DNA from: Aphelocoma coerulescens
Taxonomy: Eukaryota > Chordata > Aves > Passeriformes > Corvidae
NCBI RefSeq assembly: GCF_041296385.1
Contig: NC_091015.1
Span: forward strand, 89,760,004 to 89,824,003
Direction: 5' to 3'
Length of the DNA: 64,000 nucleotides
Both the position numbers and the translations under genes were made by a program. The notes under the pieces are model-generated. The model ran no database searches. It saw only the letters and a list, made by a program, of their open reading frames with translations, and was not told the DNA's origin. Positions 26,286 to 40,187 of this stretch are shown one piece after another. Numbering within the stretch: position 1 is the stretch's first letter; each line of letters begins with the position of its first letter.

Positions 26286-26974
26286 TATATATCCTCTCAT
26301 CTCATCGTGCAGAGCTCTGCCTTCCCCTCTGTGAGTGCAAAGTTGCCATGCTGGAGTATCTGAAGAGCTGTGGCTGCTCACACACCCAGCACTCACCCAG
26401 CGCCATGACTCACACACAGAAAAGGAGTCAGCTCTTCTGGGTTGTTCTCCTTCCACCACACCACAGCCTGCTAATGGGCCTCCCTCCTCCAGGGCCTGAG
26501 ATGTCACTACATGTGTGGCACAGGAGCCAGCTCACCACAGCCTCTGGCAGGGAAGGGAATCACACCGTGGCTAAAAGAGATGCCTAGGGACTTGGGGGCT
26601 GTGAGCCAGCCGATCCCAAGAGGCAGCCTGCTGCCCTTGCCACAGCATAAATCGCTGAGCAAATGCAGAAACTCCAGCCCCTACAGCTAGTGACCACTGA
26701 CAGGAAGCTGTTGTCATATGGTACCTCATCAGTCACATGTCAGATCTTAACAGAATACCCTGGCAAAACCCAGAGGGGTCACCAACAGCCTGGAGAGATG
26801 ATTTTTATTATATATTATGACATAACTGTGAAACATGTTTCATTAATTCTTATCACAAAAGTTACTGAAATGAAATAGACAAATATCTAACTACCTCCTA
26901 GTTCTTGACCTAGTTGGCCTTTACATCTAGATTGCATTAAGCTTTGCTTGCATTTTAATCAAGTGTGAAGTTTG

Positions 26975-27091
26975 ATTATAAATTATATTTATGATATATA
27001 ATGCATGATAAAATTATATATAAAAAACATTAAATATTATAGTTACAGTATTATATAAAACACATTCCTTATAAAATATAAAAATAATATC
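26975..27091. repeat. AT-rich low-complexity segment
   Basis: The segment is nearly all A and T, with many short TATA and ATAAAA motifs and no periodic unit. It may be prone to unwinding or nucleosome-poor; no specific function can be read from it. Confidence 0.8.
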
Positions 27092-30000
27092 CATTGGACT
27101 TCCTTTACAGCAACAAATTTATTAATTACAGTACCCAAGATATCAAAATAACCCAGTGAAAATTTTGAAATCTAGTTATGACAGAAAGGAGCATGGACAA
27201 GGAAAAGTGAAGATGATGAAGGCTCTGCTTTGCATCACACACGTTCCCTGACAGGCTGCAGCTGCTACCTCCATTCTTCCCCACACCTGGGGAAAGAACC
27301 CAGCTTGCCACTCCTTTCCACTCTGGGGAGCTTTGCTGAAGCCCAAGAAAGGACAGCATCACTCAGCAAGGCTGGGCTGTGTTTGAAGGCTCATAGTTAC
27401 ATAAACTAAAAGGAGACTCCACTCATGCTGTGTAAAGCCAGAAGGAGCCATGTGAAACCAGCTCCCTGCCAGCACAACGTGGAGCACAACCCAACACCAC
27501 TGACTGAGCAAAGCAGGAGTCTGGAAGAGACTAGAGAGGCTGAGCATACTGCTAGCTAGTCACTGGCTTATAGTTCCACTTGTTAATTTACTTGCAGGAA
27601 TCCAGAAGGGAAAAGCAAGCTCATGTATAAAGGCATGAACCATCTGCATGTGGAAATTACTTCACCTATTCAGAATCCAGGGAACGGTTCGAAGAACACA
27701 AACTTTTTTAAAAAAAAGGAAAGAAAAAATAAGACTATGAAATAATCTGGCAACTTTCTGCTCAGGAAAGAGCTAAGGGAAACATATCCCTGCTGATTAT
27801 GTGTCTAATAGCTCCAAAAGCTGTGTTCTGTATCAAACAAATCTGTGCAGCACAAGCCTGTTTGCAAAAGGGAGGGCAGGTCTTTAATTGACCGCTTTGG
27901 AAATGATGTAAGAGTTTTACAAAGGAGCAAGAGAAAAGAAAAAACACACAACCCAATTCGTAAAATTAAGACATTGCAGCTCATAATATAAAAATATACA
28001 TGCTGTTAAAACCTAGACCTGTTCCTGTCCTACAGAACTTACATGTGCCAAAGTGTGAGACAGTATGTGATACTGTGGAGCCATGTGAGACAAAATATTG
28101 TGCCACCAGAACTAAAAATCTGACAAGAACAATGGATGTTTCCCTATTACTGCCCAAGAGACTGCTACATTAAGGAAATTACTGACCAAGGTCAAAGGTT
28201 TCAGAATTTACTTTGATGGTATAATTAGCAAAAAGCCAGAAACATTTATTCTAATCCCAGATCTGACAAAGCCCACTTTATAACTTGGCTTGGCATTTAA
28301 GTGGCTTGTCTAGCATTACACTATCTAAAGCCTGGGTGATGGATCAGAATTTACCTCATATGTATGTATATCTAGATTTGCCTTAGAAGTCAGCCTTTAA
28401 AGATAAAATAGGCTAATTTTTTTTTTTTTATCCCAGTGACTTTTAAAACACTGTAAAATACAGAAACTACATGTCTCGAATAAATATGTGGTAAAAGAAA
28501 GACGAGCTTTTGCAAGTTTAAACTTCAGCTTTTTTTTCATATTTTAACAAGATGTAAATATATTCTCTAAATAAAGTGGTCTGAAAAGAGTTTTTTATAG
28601 ACTTAGTCCTAATTTTGATAATGTATTAGAGCATAGAACAATGAAAGACATATCGATTTTTCAGAACAATACCAATTTTGTGTGTTGCAAGTATTGTTAA
28701 AAAAAATACATTTTCCACTGCGGTTAGGAACTTATTTGCATTTGTTCCCCAAATCAAAGTGAGATGTGGGGAAGCATCAACTCTTTGTGCTGCCCCTTGG
28801 TTCAAAGGGAGCAGCATTCTCCCACAGAGAAGGGGGGTATCAGTGGGAGCAGCACTTTAGAGGAGCACGTGGTTTGCTCCCAGGTGGGATAAGGAGGCCT
28901 CATGGCTCATTAAGGAGCAGCAGCAGCACTGCTGCTCACCTCAGTGCACTGCTCACGCTCACACCACACATCTGGGTATTATCAGCAGCGCAAATATGCC
29001 TCACTGAGGGTTCTAGGAATGAAGCAACTGGGCTTTTTGCACACAAACGCACACCCAAAATCCTTTAACATCATTAAGCAGCTGTTTCCTACAGCCCCTG
29101 GAGAATCAATAAGTTGCTGAAGTCAGTCAATCAACAGGTTTGCGGTTCTGCTCCAGGTGGACTCCGGTCAGTTGGAACAAGGTGGAAGATTTTCATCTGG
29201 ATCCTTTATTCAGCTGACAGGGAAGCACAACCCAAAGTGTTAAAGCAACTGAGGTGATATTCTTTCCTTGGTGCTACTACTGAGTTGAAAAGAAAAGTAA
29301 AAGCTGTATCCTTGTGTCCTGACATGCACTTTTGGGTGTTGGTAACTACAGACATGACCCAGGGGCTGTCCGAGCCATGTGGTGGAATGGTGCATTTGAT
29401 GCAGTGCAGCAGTATAGTCATGCATGTGAGAGGAGTAAGTGTCTACTCCCAGCTTCCCTCACCTCCCCTGCTTCCACCAATTTTGGATGTGTTTTGGGAG
29501 ACCAGGTGTTTCAAACAAATTTCAGAACCAGTCTGATGAGTAGCAGTCACCTGCTAGATCAAATGAGACCATCTACCCACGTGTGGGCACTGCTGCAGAG
29601 AAGGGCTGTTCTGATGGAACAAAACAAAGGAACTTCAGCAGGCAGGCTCCAGACTAAAATTGAAATAATCGGCAGCCCTAAGAAAGATTTGTACATCTCT
29701 CGATCACCAGATCTTTGATGAAGACCAAGGTCTCCATGTTTTCAACATTTCCACGGTCTAGCCTGCAGTTAAATTATGCTAAATGCAGTGACTCCAGTTA
29801 AGAGTTCTACTAAATATTTTTTGTCTACTGCATTTTAAGCAAGTCCTGAAGACAACAGGAAAAAACCTGTTCTTTTCAAACTTACCTAAATGGCATCCAG
29901 AAAAAAAAAGTTAAAAGCCTTGTAACAACCAATGCAACTTTTAATTTTACAACTTTCTGTAGTCCTGGGGACAACTGTTTCTAAAACCAGATGAACAAAG

Positions 30001-33000
30001 GGGGTCTAATCCTTTATTTTAAGAACAAAGGCAGTGTAATCTAGTCATTAAATATCTGATGATGTGGTTTAATGACATATGAAGAAGTGCCTTGGAACAG
30101 GCTGGGGAACATGTGCTAGCAAGAGCACAGATTCCCATGTTGCTGGGATGGAAATAAAAGCCATGCCAGGCCACTAAAGCACTTCCAATAATTAAGCCTT
30201 TAGCAACAGAGACCAGATAGCTGGATATCCTAAATTACAAAATAGACTTTAGCAATAATAACATTTGTGAGAAGTTGCTAGAGAGGAAAAAAAAAAACAA
30301 GGCAAAGATACATCATAAATGCACAATAATCTCAGAGACCTTTCCCTCCAATTTAGTGTTAACTGAAGTTAATGAAAATGGGGGATATATGGGAAAAAAA
30401 TTATTAGCCTAATACACAGAATGGTACCTACCGGCTCAATTCTGCAATACTGTATTATGTCACACTAGAAATACTACTATTTGGATAGTAAAAAAAGTGA
30501 GCAAGAAAACAAAGTAAGTAAATATTGGCCACTGAAACACAGGTGAAGCTTCTATTTCATTAGAAAAATCAGAAAGAAATCTTCTGATCACTGACCATGC
30601 AGTTATAATCACTTTCTATTGCAGTTGAGTGAGTGTGGAAGTGAAAATTTTGGTGATGTACTAAAAACATGATCAGAAATGCAAGCAGCCACCTTCTCTA
30701 ACTCTGTATGTGCGTGCACACACACAATGTGAAAACACGGAAATGCAGAAATATTTAGATGATGAAGCAGGGGTAAGGAGTATTTGCTTGCAAAGTGCCA
30801 GCATTCCCCAGACGACTAGTTTCCTGCATTGAAACCTGCCTAAACACAAATGACCACCTGTACCTGAAATAAACTGTTACCATCTAATTGCAGCTTTTTA
30901 TTACATTCTGCTTCCCCTCTCCGTGTTAAATATTTAAAGGACATCCAAGGGAAGCACTTAGAAAGGTTTTAGATACAGAAAAATCAGTGTCCAACAGGCG
31001 TCTCAACCAGCACAGTAAAATTACTCCCCAATACTAGAACGATCACTGATGTAGTTCATACTTTTTTTTTTAACTTAGCCACAAGAGGGAGTCAACAGTA
31101 CTTGAATGCCAACACCACACCCTTCCCCACAGCAGAACCAAGACATGGTGCTTTAAAAAAGAGTTTTAAAAAAACACATTCTAAAGATCCCAGTGAGGTA
31201 TTTTATACGCACTTCAGGAAAATTAGGAGCACTAGCTATGGTGTAAATGGGAACCTTCCGTTTCTTCATATGTGAATTCATATTCACTTCTTCATACATG
31301 AATTTGAGGGTGAAAAGAATGCCTATAATGCATAACACAATGATCCAGACAGCACTTGATGCAAAATTTCAGTCACTTCATGGCACCATCCCACTCACAG
31401 CCTTTGACAGTGGTACCAATGATTTGAATTACCCAGCTCTGAGCCCTCGTGGCCTCTTCTACTTGCTCCCAGGATCCGTGCACACAACAGCCATCTCTGT
31501 TGGGATGGTACACAGAGTACCTGGTGTGGAGTAATGTGCTTTTGCTCAGACCCTGCCATCTAAAAGCTGTGTGTGCTTGTCAGGGCATCACCAGGTAGGC
31601 AGGTAAACCGAAGCAGGAAAGTCTGCATTTTGAGTTGTGCGAAGAGCAGGGGGCCTCTCTAAGAGGCAGGCTGGGACACCTCAAAAAACTTTACAGTCCA
31701 TTCTCTCCATACCTTCACAGCCTGAGCCACCTGAAGGCTGACTACAAGCTGTAGATCCAGTATCCACCTCTATAAAGTAGCAATATATTGGAAGAAATTA
31801 AAATAAAATTAATTGAGGAATCTGAATGAAAATCAGGTCTGTTCCTTTTTGTCAAGGTAAGGTCAGGACAGAAGTACTTGATTCTTTAGACTCTTTGCCA
31901 CCTCTTTTTCTTGTATTTTGTCTTACAAATCATTCCTAATTAGATGGATTTGGCCTTATTAAAATAATTTTTATCTTAACTAAAATGAATTTAATTCTGT
32001 GGATAGCTGCTTTAAGCTGGAAACAATACTCAAACAAAGCTCAAAGATATAGTATATTCTCCTCTTCATAATATGTCTACATAAACAAAGATTTGTTCTG
32101 TCCATTCCTACATTTACTTAGGAGCTCATAAAACAGAGAACCAAATTAGAAATACCACCCTTTGTTTCAGTGACCCTTCATTTCTTACACTTTGCTTCTC
32201 CCATATTCCATCTCCCCCACTATATTTGTGAGAAGGGTAAAAAACCCCACCATTCTCATTAAGTGTATTTCTATTCATCTGATAAAACTGCTTTCTCAAG
32301 ATGTCTTGTAATCATACTTCATGCTCGTGTTCTGCATTTCTACTCAGATGTTCATTTCGTCCTATGAATATGCAAATGACCACTACTGACACAAGCACTG
32401 AAGATGAGTTTGCTTTAAATGTACCAAAAAACCCAAATAGAGAAACCAAACAGCCTCTCATGCACACAAACCAACCAAAAACCTGTTGAGAGTTTCTGCT
32501 GGCTGAGGCAATAGAGGAATTTCATCACTAACAATGTTCACAGTTCCCAAAATAATTCTGGTACTTTGAATTGTCTACTAGCCTGGTGATTTATGATACA
32601 GGATGCTTTTAAGTGCAGATCCCATTGAAAGACTGATTTAATAATCATGATTTTTTTGGTGAAACTTCCTAAGTTCTTCCAGCTACAATGAAGCTACAAT
32701 AGAAGCCTTTAAAAAGTAAAGATTTATCATCATTAATTACCACAGAAGACCTTCTCTTTGCACAGAAGGCCACACAGCAAAGTCCACAATGAGCCTTAGG
32801 AGGCCAGTGAAGAGAAGAGAACAGCTGGGTACCCACACTGGAGCATCCATTGCATGTAGAAAGTCCATGACATCCTGTTCAAACAGGGGAGGACCAAACA
32901 GGTATGAGGCAAGATGAGGGCAGTACCCTCTCCGCCTATGTTTTTCCCACTAGGCTGGTTTCAGATTTGATAAGCATTTGAACTAGGAAACAGGCTGCCA

Positions 33001-36000
33001 GCATTAAGGGATTCTCTATCACCAGAGATTAGCCCTCCTGGGAACGAACCTACCTACCCATTAATGCATTCCTAACACTTAAAGATGAAGACTACAAGAA
33101 ATACTACCCAGTCTTATGCTTGATGACATCAAATGTTCCACTACCTCAGCTAGGAACAGCTCTGCCCCAGATCATAGCCAGGAAGACATTTTGGGCACAT
33201 TCTCCCCCTCTTCCTCAGACCAACCAGAACATGTCAAGGCTGGGGATAAAGAAGCACTCTGTGCTGGGGACAGAAAATCCTTTCACTCATGTGCCTGGAT
33301 AGTGTTCTTTGCTTATACAGTCATTATGGCTCAAAGAAAATTCCATTCCTGTATCCTATGATGCTGGAGAACATATACTGCAACAGACAGCACACCCACT
33401 GGGAGGAAAACCCACTGTCCTCTCCTGGAAAATCTGCCTTCAGTTGTCTCTCCCATTTTCCCTGTGATCTGAAATAATGCCCCACAAGGCTGAATAAAGA
33501 CTACAATTACAGCTGTCTTTGTGTGCCGTATAAAAGATAATTGATGAGCACTGTCCTTTTCTTCAGGGAGCCAGGGCAAGGCAGTGGAACCTAAATCAGC
33601 TTAGACAAGGGGTAGGACCATGTAGGCACAAGGCAGGAAGCAGGCCACTCATTTTAGCTGCCCAGCTCACTTGGAGCTTAATGCAAAAAGCTGAAACCAC
33701 ATAAACCCACCAAGTTTTACATGTTTCCATCCACAAAGAAAAACCTGACCTAGATTCCCTCATTCTTAGAGTCCCTCATAGTTCTGGCCAGGTTTTCATA
33801 GGGTTGCTAACCTTGGCTGAGTTAAGGGTTTATAATGAAACACTAAAACACAAATACGTTTGAGCTGGCTTGGATTTTATTATGGATGTTTTGGATGGCT
33901 GTAATGCTAGAGTCAATTCAGACGTTCTGGGTACTTTTCATCCAAAAATTTCTGCTTGGAAAAAAAATCCCATGTTTACAATAAATTAAAATCAATCATT
34001 ATTTTGGGCTTGATTCTCCACTTCACCATGCCAGCAGAGCATCTGGTTTAAGACCAGGCTCCTGAACTTGCAGGGAGCGTACCTTGGTTTTATATCCTCT
34101 TACTACATGAAAATAAACCATTTGTGAAAAAATTTACTTGCAACTTCAAAAGAAGCAAAAACATAAGGTGACAGACATGAAGGACATGAGTAAAGAAATA
34201 AAATACTTAGAGAAAAGTCAGAAAAAATAAAGCCAGAAATTCAAAATATATCAAAAGTAGTGAAACAAGACTCTAACAGTGTAAAAGACAGCATCTTCGA
34301 GCTTGTGAGATGACCCACTGCCTTGAGACACATGAAGATACACCATTAACGTGAGGCTTATGATAACGGCTTCTTAATTAATTTGCTAATTTAACTAAGA
34401 ACTTCATCCTCAAAAAGTTTAAGCAATGACATACCTCCACTGCCAATCCACAGCTCTGGAAGAAGTTGAAACCCACTCATCTGAGGTACTGGCAATGCAA
34501 AGCAGCACTTTTAACATGCTGCTAAAGCAGTACAGGCCCTTCTCAGAGGGCTCGGAGTAACTTGACATTAAGAGTACGAAGGCAAATGAAAACTACCATG
34601 AAGACACCATGCCACAGGCTAAGTAATGAAGGAAGTATTTTGAACATGAAGTTTTTTCATGCTTTGCTTGATAGGCTGTCAGTTCTGTCAGCATGTAGCA
34701 TAGACTGATTTTTGCCCTTCAGTCAGAGCAGTGACTTCAGGTAAGGATGCAGTAGGACAGAGGGAGAAAAAAAGGAGTGAATGATGCCGACAAAACACTC
34801 TAAAACTCTGGAGTTCTTCAGAAATCAGACTGGTGTCTGATTCTATCTTCAAAGCCTTTTTGCACTTATTTTAAATTCTTCTTAAGAAAGCAATATTTTC
34901 TCCTAAAGAAAAACTTAAACCCAGTTTTCCATGTTAAACTCCCCCAAACTGAGTTTGCAAAAAGTAGTTGTACAGCAAGAATAAAATACTCTATACTATG
35001 CAAATACTGTGCATACCTTAACAATAGGGAGTTCAGAGATGCCTGTTTTCACTTACAAATAGGGACAGGGTAATTCTCTGTTAATTTTGTCTGCACTTTA
35101 TTGAAATAATTATGAAAGGAGGAAGAAAAAGCATGCCTCAAGCTTTGCCAATATCCAAACAAAACAAACAGCAGCAGAGTTTTGTTTTCACTTAAGTTTC
35201 ATTATAGTTCATATATAGAGAATTAGTGCAACTTAAAACTGGTTTGTATTTAAACCCATGTGTATGACAAGACTAGCCAACATGCTCATTTGCTAGTGGA
35301 AAAGTTTTGTTCCTGCCATTGTTTCCTCGTGTAATGTGTTTTCATATATTCTGGGAATCTTCTTCCTAAAACAAAAGTAGATCTTAACAAATTAGCAGAG
35401 CTGAACCAAAAGCCCAGTCAAGAAATCTGAACTTCCAGGAGTTTACAACTGACTTTACAGTTCTATGGCTAATGTTCCTCCACTGTGATAACTGAACTTG
35501 GGTAAGGGTGGCAAGAGAACACCAGTCACCCAATGAACAAGCAAAACAGCCTTGGCAAAGCTTCAGCAACACTGAAAGCGAAAAACACAGCCAGGAGCAA
35601 GCTATGTTTTCCCCAAGTCAGGAGAGGTTACTCAACAGAAAGTTCTTGCTATTCCTCATGCTGCTCGCACAGTTTGGCAGCTGAGCCATTTCCTATTAAT
35701 TCCTATTACGGCTCACTGCAGGCCACCAGCATATACAACCTTAATGACAATCAGCAAGAGAAAATATTTAAATTCAGCAAAGGAACCAATTGTATGCATC
35801 TCAGATGCAAACAACTCCCAGCCAATATGTGACTGGTGCATTACATAACACATCTGCAAGAGCTTGGAAGTTATCTAGAAAACCCACACAGGCAGAGAGA
35901 TTAACTTTCTAAGTCATAGTCCCTACCTGAGGATTCAAGGTGTTCAGTCATGTAAGGGTGATGTTCAGCAGTTCAAAAAAAGCATCTTGGAAAGAAATAG

Positions 36001-38076
36001 CACTACATCTATGAGCTAATTAACATATTTCAGACAATTAATGACAGAAAATGCATGTCCAAACACTATGTTTCAATTCTTTGTTACCTGCTCTAGTTGC
36101 ATGATCATTCCAGTTTTACACTATCATGGGGAAAATGCTAAGGAGTAAGGTGTATGAAAGGGCAGTTAGGCTTCCATTTAGCAGAGGGAGTGACAGATTT
36201 TCTTACTGAAGTGGAAAATAGAGGAGAGCTCTCCTGAGTCAGTTTTCTATACTGTGTGTATGTTGTGGTTTAGGCATGGTATTCCCCAATTTAGCATTCC
36301 CACTGAAACACTCCAAAGCACATGCCATTTGCTTGCTTCTTGCTTCCCCTTCCCCCTCCCACTGTGGCAGGATGGAGAGGAGAATTGGAGGCACAAAAGG
36401 CGAAGATCATGGGTTGAGATAAGAACAATTTCCTGGAAACAGCAACGAGATAAGAAATGAACACTAACAGCAACAACACTAATAACAGAGTGCACAAGAG
36501 AAACAAGGACAGTGTATTATCACTCAAGAACTTTTAAGACCAGATCAGTCAAGAAGCCACTATGAATCAACCATGACCTCAGGTAATCTGATTTAGCAAG
36601 GAATCAGAGGACAGTATACAACAGTTTAACTTGAAATTGTTCAATGGTATTTATGCTATATATTAATTGTTGAGCCATCCAACAAATATTAGATCTCTGT
36701 TCCCATAGTTTTCATGCCAATTTTCAAAGCAAGCAAAATACTCCTCCATCTTTTTCCAGACTCTGGTCATCTTTCCACCAGAAATTAGACAGGAGACAGC
36801 ACAGCCAACTAATATGGTAGGCAACACGTGACACTAATCCTGACCTGCTGGCTGTAATGAAAGTTGTGACCATCAGCCTAAAAGTCAAAAGGTCAAAAGG
36901 CTCCATGTTTCAACAGCACTCTTACAGCAGCTGCTTCCTGCTTGATTTATTAGCTTGAAAAGAGCAATCTGGGAAGGACCTTCCATGGGCAGAGTTGACC
37001 ATGAAATTTCCACCACATACATGCTTCAAAATGATGCCTCCCTCTCCCAGATTAAAGGAAATTTTTGGGAGCTTTTTTTTTTAACCCCAGGACTAGTATG
37101 GTGGGAACTCCTGAGGATTTTGGAGGGCTGATAACAAAAAGAGGCCTTCCTGTTGGGAATCAACAACTATGCTATGAAGTGGATGGATACCAGAACAGAC
37201 ATGAAAGTGGCAAAGTGTTCAGACAGAAGAATCGATCAAAATTGCCAGAATGCAATGATTTCATAATGCTTTTCAGAGATGGGAATAAAAAAATAATAAA
37301 ATTAGAAGGGGTCTTAAGGACTAATGGAAGCAAAATACTCTGAAAAATATTGCTTAGAGCCCTGGCACTTAAAATAAAACATTCAGAACAAGAACAAAAC
37401 CATCACTTTCAAGATACAAATAAACCCTTAAGAGAAAGCAAACTCCAACTAAAGAAACACGCAGGTGATATTCTCTAGATCAGCATATGCCATTACAGCC
37501 TATAAACATTCGAAAAAAGCAATTTGGTCAAATTTGTTCCAGCTCATTTAACCTCTAAACAGAGAAGCTTATCTTTTCAAGCCAAGACTAATGAAAAAAG
37601 AATGTCTTCAATCTAATAGGTCAAATATAAACAGGTTTAAAATCAAACCACTTCCAAGACATTAGAAATGACACTATTCACATGACTGTTCACACTCCTC
37701 TTCCTCATCTGGAAGAGGAAGTCCAGACCTGCCTCCAAGTCTCCTGCCCTAGTTTTGTTCCTACACAAAGCAACCACTGCTTAACTGACTACATGTAATC
37801 GATTTACTTGGCAGGGTTAATAACACTCAGTGGTATCATTGTGACTGGAAAAGAAGCTGAGAGCTGTGTGTTTGGAGATACTTTCTTGGGAACTGAATGA
37901 CCAGTCTGCTACTAACACAGTTTCCAGCCCTACTCCTGCTGCTCCTTTAACATTCAATTCTTCTCTACAAGTTTCTGCAGTTTTACCAATGGCTGGATAA
38001 AAAGCTGTCCTGCTTGAAGGTCCTCCAAATGTTTGTATTTAGATGTTTTGCCTTGCCCCCAGTCTCCTTCATTCGC

Positions 38077-38135
38077 TTTTTTTTTTTTTTTTTGATGGGG
38101 GTCCTTTTTTTCCTTGTTTTTTTGGTTTGGTTTTC
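38077..38135. repeat. poly(T) tract with T-rich extension
   Basis: Seventeen consecutive T are followed by gatggggg and a second T-rich part with ggttt units. It could be the reversed poly(A) tail of an unrecognised retroposed sequence on the minus strand, or simple expansion. Confidence 0.8.
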
Positions 38136-38205
38136 CATAACTATGCAACAGTAGCGCATTGTTAGAACATGATCTAGAAAGAAAGTTCTTAGAATAAAAT
38201 ATAGA

Positions 38206-38277
38206 AAACAAACCCCCACCCCAGCCCATCCCAAAACCCAAACCAAACAAACACAACGCCCCCAACCAAAACCTCAC
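38206..38277. repeat. A/C-rich low-complexity tract
   Basis: Irregular aaac and ccc units continue the low-complexity zone begun 70 bp earlier with poly(T). The part from 38213 to 38232 has four C-runs and is a G-quadruplex candidate on the minus strand. Confidence 0.8.
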
Positions 38278-39266
38278 AAGCTCCTCCCTCTCCCCTGCAC
38301 CCTGCTCAGATAGTTACTGCAATAAATACTGAATCAGAATCAAAGCACATAATCTCTTGGTGATGGGAACTAAAAAAGTCATTAATTACAGAAAGTATTT
38401 GACAAAGAAATTTACTGATCTGAATGACAGCAGAGACAAGCTAGTTTTTTGATTAAATTTTAGGCAGAAACTTTCTCTCTGTAATTTCGTACAGCCTGAT
38501 ACACAAGTACTTGGGTCATACTATTGCTCCCAGAAAGTCAAAGCCTGCAATTTCATGGCTGCTGAGCTCATTGAACAGCACAAGCCATGAGATGCCAAAT
38601 CCCTTCTGTGAAGCAATGAAGGATCTCAGATTTTTCCTGAATGGTAACTGTACCCTCAGTGTATTGCTGGATAAGACCTTCTATTCCCCCTTCAATAACA
38701 AATGGTATGACTTTGCATCCCAGCAAATCTGCTAGCTTCAGCAAGCTGAGCTACAAGAATTCAAGCTGTCTGCAAATAGCCCAATTATTTTCCTCTATCC
38801 ATTATATCTAACCTAATCTGAATAAGGACTGATCAATTACAACTTATTTCAGTGTTTTCAGAGGACTTCTTCTGTTTCTAATCAAGATTTTATATTAGAG
38901 CTATCCTTTCATGCCACAGATACACAAGTGTAAAACTTTCTTTCACTTAAAGAGTTGAAAGCTTACTAGGAATTATCTAAACCATCAACTGAATATGCAA
39001 ACTTCCATTTGAATTGTGTGAAAATATCAGATGATGTTATACTGCAGCTACATTTATGACTATGTCACTGACTGCACCTTTTGGTAGAGCTCAAAGTACT
39101 TCTGGGGTAGTCAGTACTACACAAGTACTGGAAATAGTGATGGAAAGTTGGGCAGTAGAACTTAACTTCTGCTACTAAGGAAACAGCAGCAGGGCCAAGC
39201 ATGCTCATCAAACAGCTAGTTCAAAGGCACAAACTGAGGTTAACTCACCTTACTCAGTATGGCCAG

Positions 39267-39366
39267 AGGAGTCCAGCTCTATCTCACCTTTACTGTTCAT
39301 AAGAGTCCAGCTCTATCTCACCTTTACTGTTCATAAGAGTCCAGTTTTATCTCACCTTTACTGTTC
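39267..39366. repeat. 34-bp tandem repeat, three copies
   Basis: Copy 1 is 39267-39300, copy 2 is 39301-39334 and copy 3, partial, is 39335-39366. The shared core is gtccagctctatctcacctt. Copies 1 and 2 differ at one base over 34; copy 3 carries a small cluster of changes (ttttat for ctctat) and fades after ctgttc. Near-identity implies a recent local expansion. Confidence 0.92.
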
Positions 39367-39485
39367 CACTAAAGTAGCTGAAGGCAGCAATACAATCTCA
39401 CCAAGACTGTTTTGCAAGCAAAACAAGCCCTGTCACCTCAGCCTTTGCTTACAGGTAAGTGCTTGAGCCCTTGGCCTTCTCTGAT

Positions 39486-39528
39486 GATGCTTCATTTGAC
39501 TGACTTTGATGCTTCATTTGACTGACTT
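39486..39528. repeat. 22-bp tandem duplication
   Basis: Two head-to-tail copies of a 22-bp unit begin with gatgcttcatttgactgact, the second lacking only the last base. It lies 120 bp from the 34-bp array. Confidence 0.92.
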
Positions 39529-39552
39529 CATTAGGCCAATATCTTTCATGGT

Positions 39553-39890
39553 CTGGGGAGCTCAAACCAAACACAGTAGAGCAGGTGTGGCTTCACAGGT
39601 GCCAAAGAACTACTTCCCTCAGTTTGTTAGCCACACTTTTACTAATACAGCCCAGCCTTAGGCCATTTTTTCCAGCCAGTTGATATTCCCCCTGCCCTCA
39701 AGTAGATCAGTCATTCCACTTAGTTTAGTATTATCCATAAACTTGCTACAAATACACTCTCTACCATCCACCTGGGTTATTAATTTGGATTTTAAACAGT
39801 GTTGGCCCCAGTATCAGTGCCCGAGGGATACCAGTGGTAATTGGCCGCTAGTTGAAATTTGTGCAGCTGTTAACCTGCTGATTCATATCA
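39553..39890 (-). mobile_element. CR1 LINE fragment, copy C (old, internally deleted)
   Basis: This aligns in order with copy B. The text ctggggagctcaaacc at 39553 and gtgtggcttcac near 39585 parallels ggagcccagaaatg at 25697. The block gttagccacacttttactaa near 39627 parallels the segment near 25780. The text gttggccccagtatcagtgc near 39802 parallels the segment near 26141. The part of copy B from roughly 25850 to 26060 is missing or reduced. Sense is minus. Divergence is high and both ends are ragged, so this is an older insertion than copy A or B. Confidence 0.8.
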
Positions 39891-40181
39891 TAACCAATAA
39901 TCTTACTTCTGAAATGCATTTTATAGTGTGAAAAAATAATTTTTAAAAAGTTAATTAAAAACCTTCTTTATGAAAACACTTCTCAGCATTTATCCTAACA
40001 GACTTTTTTCCTTGAAATATAAGTTCATGTGGCACAAGTTCACATTGCTGTACCAGGAAGCATCTCATACTCTCAGTGATGCCACAGTTCAGGGAATTAT
40101 TTACACCAACAGCTGCTTGGAGCTGCTTTGTCAGAAGGGCAAGCTTTGGGAGAGTCTGTCAAGCTTACCACAGAGAGATGG

Positions 40182-40187
40182 ACAGCT
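40182..40187. repeat. left target-site duplication of solo LTR
   Basis: The hexamer acagct immediately precedes the LTR and pairs with acagtt after it (one mismatch). A 6-bp duplication is typical of class II (ERVK/beta-like) integration. Confidence 0.7.

Larger units (their letters stand above)
26286..39266. other. unique non-coding sequence, locally very AT-rich
   Basis: No gene, RNA or transposon was recognised in about 13 kb. Frames up to 128 codons (for example plus 29332-29718) look random. Local features are an extremely AT-rich segment at 26975-27091, a short CA run at 30714-30725, a 9-base tandem duplication (ttcctatta) near 35690-35708, and the T-rich and A/C-rich tracts listed separately. 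Around 26290-26660 the sequence is GC-richer and may include more CR1 or other repeat sequence that I cannot assign. Confidence 0.5.
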
